Below are positions 57,179 through 64,000 of a stretch of DNA of 64,000 nucleotides, in pieces. Positions within the stretch are counted from its first letter, which is position 1, and every line of letters starts with the position of its first letter. Position numbers and translations under genes: made by a program. The stretch covers positions 68,116-132,115 of the forward strand of contig QANU01106758.1 in assembly GCA_003254905.1 (NCBI GenBank), written 5' to 3'. Below the pieces are notes generated by a model. That model did no database searches, was not told where the DNA came from, and was given only the letters and a program-made list of their open reading frames with translations. The DNA comes from Nissolia schottii (taxonomy: Eukaryota; Streptophyta; Magnoliopsida; Fabales; Fabaceae).

Positions 57179-58310
57179 TGTAACATCCCGCTTTCTCCTT
57201 AGCAAAATCCCGCTAGATAAATATCTAGGGATTTCCATGTTTGGTTGAACCATTGGAATTATTAACTCTTGGGATTAAAAATTTTCTTTGTAGAAATAAT
57301 TCTGCTCGTTTTCTTGAAATTCTACAGACACTAGAATAAACCTTTTTTGTCGTCTGAGTATAACCGCGCGTTGAAAGTATCCGTAAAAGATACGACTACA
57401 AATGAGAATTCACAAATACCCCAAATGAACATAGAGTATTACTTAGAAAAATTAGGGGATCTCAAAGACGTGATCAGAATATTTTTAGAATAACCATAAG
57501 CAAAGTACCAGGACCGGAAACGATAAAACCTAATCAAAACTGATCTGTCGGAGCCCGTTAATTCTTGGCCACAAAAACCGGCCAAGAGATAAGCTCACCA
57601 CATGGCCAAGAATGTGCCAAGTGTGGTCAAGGAGTCAAAGATGGTGAATCACTTAGGTGAGTCACGTGGTGACTCATGATGATGACATAATGGCTTATGT
57701 CACATAAGGGCAATTTGGGAATTTTTCCCCAAGGGCAAAATTGGAAGATGAATTTTGGCCCTAGGCCTATAAATACCCCCATAATCTGAAATTTTTGGGA
57801 AAATATTTTGAGAACCTTGGCCAAACTCTGTCCAATTACACATTCAGTCGTTACACTGTCCAAACACTAACCCAGACACTTCGCACATCAAACCTAGTCA
57901 AGATCTCTCAAAATTCCATAACTTTAACCCACAAAATCCCTCAAAATCCCTATAGAAAGCTTGGAGAAACTCAGCCCAAGAAGAAATAGGAAGCATCATA
58001 GCAAGCTAGAAGTCCGCAGGAAACACCGAAACCGTAAACAAGTGGGTAAACTGACTTATCCACTGTTTATGTGATTTTTGCTAGATGATATATGATGTTA
58101 GGATTCCTTTTATGTGACCTTTATTTATATATATGTTGTTGATAATTGTCTGGATCTGTTGGTTCTGTCTGTGATTCTGTCAGAAGTTAGGAAAGCTTAA
58201 GCTGAAAATAGCGCTATGACATGATTTTGGAAGGAACTGTATGCTGATATTTTTATCATGAAAAACTAATTTTATTTTTGGTTTCTACACAAAAAATTAA
58301 GTGGGGATGT
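57179..58310 (+). repeat. LTR P, segment 1
   Basis: TGTAACATCCCGCTTTCTCC start, family of F and A. TATAAATA 57768-57775, GTGGGTAA 58042-58049 (274 bp). Cut by LTR Q at 58310 inside GTGGGGATGT|CAAGTTTT, as judged from F at 7199. Confidence 0.88.
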
Positions 58311-59040
58311 TGAAACACCCTAGCTAACTGTTTACCCGTACGCAGTAAACAATGCTCATTAGGTTGTTTTCTACCTGGTCGGAATACCTTAGTCCATTTG
58401 TTATCTTTCGAAAATAGTTACTTAAGAAAATAGGGACCAATTTTGAACTTTACATTTGCATTGAATAATTACTAAAATAGAGCCATGCGTTGGGAAGAAC
58501 GAATATAACAAAGCGTATAACAGTATAGTAGTAAAGCATCCAACACATATCCAGGTGGTCCATCAGACAAAGTCACAGAGTTGTATATACAGTAAGTAAG
58601 ATACACATCATGAAACACCCCTAGCCGATTCCGTACGCTCGAGCCATACGTAATACCGCTAGGTTGTTTACTTCCTGGTCTTTTTCTTTAGTTTTTCGAA
58701 AATACTAACTTTAATAAAATAGGGACCCAATTTATCTTTTTCTTTTCGTTTTAAGCATACAGTTTAAGACATAAGAGCCGTGCGTGCAATAGAATAATAT
58801 AACAAATGGCATCTCTAGTAGGTCGAACTTTAAGTTAGTGGATACATAGATTACACACATAAGGGGTCCTTTTTCAGATACAACAACACACCATATACTA
58901 GTTATATTACATAGCCCATACATATATTCGACAAACACATTTATTTCCTTATGATGCCTATTACATAGTCGTCTAAGTCTCCTTGAGCACATCTTCCTCA
59001 GGTTCCACAGCATCGGCATAGTACGATTCATCTTCCATTC

Positions 59041-59235
59041 CTGGAGCCATACACGAGTGGGGATAAGAACGACTGCGTTCTTAGTGGAAACTCCACGTGG
59101 ATACTATAGTTCAATTACTCGGGTATTCTCCAGCCACTCAGGAAAACCTCTACGTTTCATGCAATACTAAATCCTACCAGTTATTATCTTGTACCTACAC
59201 CCTGAGCAGCTTTATCTATTTTACTAGGTGACTGG
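59041..59235 (-). promoter_or_regulatory. conserved LTR module, copy 16 (R)
   Basis: Element strand: AAGAACG, loop CAGT, CGTTCTT, then ATCCCCACTCG and TGTATGGCTCCAG. The outer pair is A-T here instead of G-C, a compensated change. Confidence 0.62.
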
Positions 59236-60163
59236 ATATCTAGTCTTGTCATTACCTAGGCTTCGTGCTTGTTAACTGTACGTTGTTCCTAGAGACATAC
59301 TATTCGTCTTGGAACGTTCCATTGACGATACATAATGCATGAACAGTTATACATAATGCTTAAACAATTATACATACATCGTTATCACCATATCATCATT
59401 CACCAGTTCATACATTCAATTACATAGTGCATGAGGGGACTTGGGAATCTCTTACGCGCTCGGTGGCTGCGTCCTACTTAGTCCTTACACCTTTGTAGCT
59501 GTGGCCTCGGCCTACAACCTCTCTTTGCTACTATTGCATCGACCCGGCGACGCTCTTTACCGGTATGGTAGCTAACCATGTAAGGCTCATAGGAGGTAAA
59601 CATCGAATGCAATTAGTACAACTATCCCCTCTTTCTGGAATGGCGAGGGATCAGACCTATGAATGATCAGGCGTGGACACGCTTTGACCGGCCCTATGGC
59701 TCGATCCGTTTCTCTTTTTCTCTTTTAGTGGGGCCCCTTAGTCATCATTTCATTTATACAGACCTATGTCTATTTTACATGTGTGGGCCTATGCCCGTCT
59801 TACATATCGTGGTCATGTCTCTTTACTTGTATTGCTCGTAACCAATTCGTCTTGTTGAATTGGCAAGGGGCGTGTCTGTACGACGTTGCCAAGAGAATAG
59901 GGATTTCCTAATCATATAACTACTGACTCTGGCTAAGGCCGTCCGAATCCATGGTGCTTCATCGCCTCGGCTCTACTTTTATTTCCTAGGGTTCAATTAT
60001 GATCTTCGTTAAATTTTGGCGTAAACGTCTAATTATCTAAGGTCGTCCTAACTCTTACGACGGCCTTTCCTCATGATGCATGTTCAAATTACACAAGTAC
60101 ATACATAGCCAAACAGGTTGGATTCCATAGAACCTTTAAAATCATAAGTTTTCAGTAGGCATT

Positions 60164-60375
60164 CAAATGCTTAAAGGCTGTGCATTCGATTGCTTCTTTC
60201 AATCGAATCCCTTAGGGATTCAATCGGCTGAAATCCTTCTCGGGGTTTCATTCGATTGAAATCCTCAGGTATTCGATTGAAATTCGTTGCGGTCTTTCAT
60301 TCGAGTGAAATCCCCAAGTATTCGATTGAAATCCAAACTCTTCTTTCATTCGAATCCGTGGGAATTCAATCAAAT
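60164..60375. repeat. phased TTCGATTGAA array in LTR R
   Basis: C of the core at 60164, 60187, 60204, 60225, 60253, 60274, 60302, 60323, 60351 and 60371. From 60204 on the steps are 21, 28, 21, 28, 21, 28, 20. Confidence 0.88.
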
Positions 60376-61468
60376 ACTACAGTAAAAAATTGCCCCAGAG
60401 AGCAAATTCTCCAGGGTTTTCTCCGCGTAACATTTTTCACTTCTACAGTAATCCAATCCATACAGTTATGGTTTCCAAACCTCAAAATCCTCTAAATCTA
60501 GCTTCCCTAATTCATTTCTCATAGTTTTTGCAAAATAGTTTTTCATTCACATACACAGAAATGCATTTAAACAATCATTAAACAAACCACATAGACAGTG
60601 GGCTTAGAGTTACCCACTTCCTACGCGGATTTGAAGTTGATAGGTGGAAAGTGAAGAAAATCCTTGTTGCAATGGTATGCTCCAAGAAATTTTTGGAAGT
60701 CCGGTATCGCTCTCGCGATGTGCTCGAACGATACTATGAAAGTGGAAATTTGAAGAAACAGCAGAGCATTTATGATGCTCTGCGGTTTGCATACAGGGGG
60801 CTTTTATAGCCTTGGCCCCCCTGTTGCATATAATTAATTATTTAATTATTAATTAGTTATTATTATATTATTATTCTATTATGGTTAGTTTAATTATTCT
60901 AGCCCTTATTCCGTTTTGATTATTTTTAACCATTCCGGGTCCACACACGAGTCTCCAAAATATCTCAAATTATACATTTGTGACCTAGAAATTTTTCCGG
61001 CTAGGATGGCGGTCCAAAACAAGATATCGGGGAACCTGTCTCAGCCCGTTATTCCTTCGCAAATCACTTTGGGCCCGACTGGATTCCCGTTTGCATCCAA
61101 AATTGAGCACTGCCTTCCGGGGCTTAGCGGGGTCACCACTTCCTAATTTCTTCCAATTTTAAGGGGAACGGGCGTACCAAATAAATTTTCTCTGACCCTA
61201 ATTCGGGTTACTTTGCACTTTTTGCCTAGTCAAGGTTACGGATCGTGCCCAAGACCTCCCTACGGAAAGTCGGGTCGTTACACATCACATATACATAAAT
61301 TGGAGTACTGAATACGTAAGTTAGAATACATCACATCAAAATACAAGGACTACTGGAATGCTACTCAGTATGCCCTTGGCAAAATGTAAACATCTAGCTA
61401 TCTCTTAGCCGCTCATAGCTCTGCTGGCGGCTCGTCTGCATCCTCAAAGTAAGATTCATCTTCTGCAC

Positions 61469-61655
61469 CTGAAGTCATAAAATAGTGGGAATGAGGACGT
61501 TAGGTTCTCAGTGGAAATAACTTTGGTTCCTGAGTCTCGTATCATATTATGTCGGACTTCAGGCCGCTCAGAGATCTCTAGGTGAACATACATACTAGAT
61601 ATCCTACCATTTATTATCTGGCCTATCTGAACGGCTTTATCTACATTACTATGTG
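61469..61655 (-). promoter_or_regulatory. conserved LTR module, copy 17 (Q)
   Basis: Element strand: GAGAAC, loop CTAAC, GTCCTC, CATTCCCACTA, TTTTATGACTTCAG. Confidence 0.6.
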
Positions 61656-62517
61656 ACATGGGAACTACTCTTGCTTACTACATTCTCGTGCTGATTAACA
61701 TTTTGTGGATACACATAACCGTCTCGAGCGTGCTCTTGATGGTACTGACACAACAGCAGACTATACATTCAAAATACTCAAAATGCATAACAGAATACAT
61801 TCAGAATTCATTCAGTATAACAGAATCATCAGAGTATGCATCACATAGTCATCAGAATAAACATGACAGAATCTTCAGAATATGTCTAGCAGAGTCATCA
61901 GCATAAACATGACAGAATCATCAGAATAATTATGCCTAACAGAATGTACATGCACATANCCCACCTAGGCTTGCCCCCTTTCGACAATGCAAAGGCGTGG
62001 TAACTGCACACCTCCAGGTATACCATATCGACGCCACCTGTGGCGGGCTTCCATATTCAGGATGCCTTGACCTCCTGAAGTGGGATCATAGTGTGGCTCA
62101 CGTGATCACGGCCTTTTCAGCATGTGGCATATAGCCATTATCAGCATTGGGCATTTGCCTTTATTCAGCAGTGGGCATTGGCCCTTTTCAGCATTTTTAT
62201 TTAGCATGGTTCAGCAGCATTTCAGCATTTCTAACTTTTCTGTACCTGCAGCATGGCATACTTGTTCCCTATGGTTCATTTCAGAATCTTTACTTATCTT
62301 AGAGTTATTTCTAATCCGTTAACTTGGTTCAGCATGAATGCATGAAATGCTACACATGATATCACAGACTACATGTAATTCACAGATTCAGCACATATTC
62401 CTTTACATTCATATACAGCATGAATTGCGTACATTTCAATTATCAATCATATCTACGGCATCAAACAGCAGATTATGTGCCTCAAGAGTAGTTCCATGAA
62501 ACATTTTGGCCTCAAGC

Positions 62518-62797
62518 CGCTCAGTGGAAACTGTTGTCCGCTCAGCGGTATGAGCTCTAGCGCTTAGCGCTGAAAACATTCTCGCTAAGCGCCAGGAGCC
62601 TTATCGGTCAGCGGTAAGAATCCCTTCGCTCAGCGGTCTGACAACTTTTAAAATATCTCCACTGACCCTTATCTTTAAAAAGATATTTTTCAAACTTTCC
62701 ACGTGGCCTGCAGACCGCTCAACGGTAACCGCCTTCCGCTCAGCGCTCTGAGTTCACGTGCAGTCCGCTCAGCGGCGCCAGAGCATCGCTCAGTGGC
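62518..62797. repeat. phased CGCTCAGCG array in LTR Q
   Basis: Cores at 62518, 62539, 62561, 62583, 62605 and 62627 (steps 21, 22, 22, 22, 22), then 62716, 62737, 62766 and 62787 (21, 29, 21). Confidence 0.92.
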
Positions 62798-63806
62798 TAC
62801 TGGGCGAATTTGAAAACCGTATACACCATTTCTTCCATTTTTCTCTCCTTGCTTCCATGGAACCCTGCATGAGTTTTACACATATTCCACACATAATAAT
62901 CCTATCTAATCCAGGTCACAAGACCCTTCAAAATTATCTTCCTAAGCCTTGCATCATTTCTAACATATATGTTCTCATAATCAAGCATCATCAATCACAC
63001 ACCAAATCACATAAACATCATCCACCATCAAAGAGGTGAGGAACTAGAGCTACCCACTTCCTAAAGAGCTCTTGGATGATGGAAAAAGAGGAACTAGAAG
63101 CTTGATTGCTTGAGTTCTTGCTAAGAAGTGGTGGAAGCTTAGGTTATGGAATTTAGGGTTATGGAACCTTGGTTTCCTTTCTTCCAAGTGAAGAGAACGA
63201 CTAGCCTTGATGCTAGCTTGCCTTCTTGATGGATTTAAGAGTAGATTATGATGATGAAAAGCAAAGAATGATGATTAAACTTTGGGGGATATGGAGTTTT
63301 AGGTCTTGGAATCTTAGGAAGAAGAAAATGAATAGCTTTGGTGTTTTGTGTATGTGGCTTCGGGCTTGAGGGGCTGGCCGTGGGTTTTTAGTGACCTTGG
63401 GTAGACATATTTTCTATTTTTCGCTCAGTGTGTTTTCAGTCGTGTTTGCTCATTAACTATTTATGTACGGAAGTCCTAAAAATATTTCGTACATACCGTT
63501 GTGACCCATTAGTTTTTCTTGTTAATATTTAATCCTTCATTGAAATATTCTTGAATTTATTTTCATATCAATATATTTTACAGACTCCTGTGAGTCGTGA
63601 TTAAATTCTAAAAATAACCTAATATCGATCCGAACGTCACCGGACGTCACGAGATCGCCAAATTATTCTTTTTAACTAATATTACAGGAATAAAATTAAT
63701 ATTTGAATTTTATTTTATTTTTTTTATCTCATCCTTCCCTTATTAATATATTCTTAATTATTTATGATGTGAAATTTTAATGAAGGAAAAAAGTCGGGTT
63801 GTTACA

Positions 63807-64000
63807 GTGTCAAGTTTTATGATTTTTGGAGTCCCTGATGAATTTCTCAGCAAACAAGCAGAAAACGGGGTTTTTTGGACATAAGGGCAAAACGTGAATT
63901 TCATGTTTTGGGCTGAAAAACTAGGTTGGTTTTCATGAAATATGGGTTTAGAACTATCAAAAACCTTAAGGGCAAGTCTTGAGTCCATCGGGTTTTTTAG
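63807..64000 (+). repeat. LTR P, segment 2, cut by window end
   Basis: TCAAGTTTTATGATTTTTGG, CAGCAAACAAGCAGAAAACG continue P as in F at 7208-7370. The open frame on the other strand is a shadow. Confidence 0.85.

Larger units (their letters stand above)
58611..61282 (-). mobile_element. solo LTR R inside LTR Q
   Basis: TGAAACACCCCTAGCCGATT to AAGTCGGGTCGTTACA, 2672 bp, exact duplication CATCA (58606-58610 and 61283-61287). TATA-like complement 60801-60808; GTGGGTAA complement 60610-60617 (191 bp). Conserved module 59041-59235; TTCGATTGAA array 60164-60375. Family of E. Confidence 0.92.
58311..63806 (-). mobile_element. solo LTR Q inside LTR P, split by LTR R
   Basis: Own segments 58311-58610 and 61288-63806. 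TGAAACACCCTAGCTAACTG to AAGTCGGGTTGTTACA. Flanks GATGT and (A)GTGT are an imperfect duplication. Conserved module 61469-61655; CGCTCAGCG array 62518-62797. A single N at 61959. Same family as B and N. Confidence 0.85.

Noticed and set aside
62518..62797. CRISPR-like regular repeats
   Set aside because: Cores are only about 10 bp, spacers about 11 bp, and the setting is a plant LTR; neither repeat length nor spacer length fits CRISPR.

Overview
This is a plant nuclear-genome window, AT-rich and apparently heterochromatic, with no intact host gene that I can support. The evidence for a plant is the plant initiator-Met tRNA primer-binding site in several LTR retrotransposons, an Asp-tRNA-type site in another, Ty3/gypsy gag-pol remains of chromovirus (Tekay/Del-like) and Athila/Tat-like character, and a hAT transposon carrying a piece of an OXI1-like AGC kinase gene. 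A dicot, possibly a legume, is my best guess; the species is not shown by the sequence.

Layout. 1-3085: a decayed gag-only element on the minus strand (partial 3' LTR, two gag remnants, PBS, 5' LTR). 3086-6063: AT-rich DNA outside any LTR element I can recognise. From 6064 to the window end everything sits inside one minus-strand LTR (G), which has been split by four insertions: (i) solo LTR F (6143-24472, TSD ACTTC), itself split by solo LTR E and by element A (11736-24434, TSD TACGA); A carries in its 3' LTR a hAT element (12053-13154, TSD ATAAGTAG) and solo LTR B (13790-16540, TSD ATAGG), and B holds LTR C; (ii) gag-only element H (24579-37708), whose gag is split by LTR I, split in turn by LTR J (TSD GTTTT); (iii) solo LTR K (38643-40176, TSD TTTAT); (iv) plus-strand gag-only element L (40923 to beyond the window), whose 5' LTR holds a TIR transposon and Athila-like element M (43602-50503, TSD GGTGG), whose gag is split by solo LTR N, and whose 3' LTR is split by LTR P, then Q, then R (TSD CATCA). 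The target-site duplications give a relative order for most of these insertions.

How it worked. Only element A keeps protease, reverse transcriptase and RNase H, all broken. H, L and element 1 have gag followed directly by the polypurine tract, so they would have needed polymerase in trans. All coding regions carry stops or frameshifts; many stops look like CAG to TAG transitions expected from deamination of methylated CHG sites.

The most striking unexplained structure is in the LTRs. Otherwise diverged families share (a) arrays of about 10-bp near-palindromes, CGCTGAGCG or TTCGAATGA type, phased at 20-22 bp; (b) a ~200-bp module ending in a compensated hairpin and a splice-acceptor-like YAG, present 17 times; (c) a donor-like GTGGGTAA at a fixed distance from the TATA box (exactly 274 bp in four copies, 181-191 bp in five others); and (d) a leader hairpin with a TTCG loop just after the primer-binding site.
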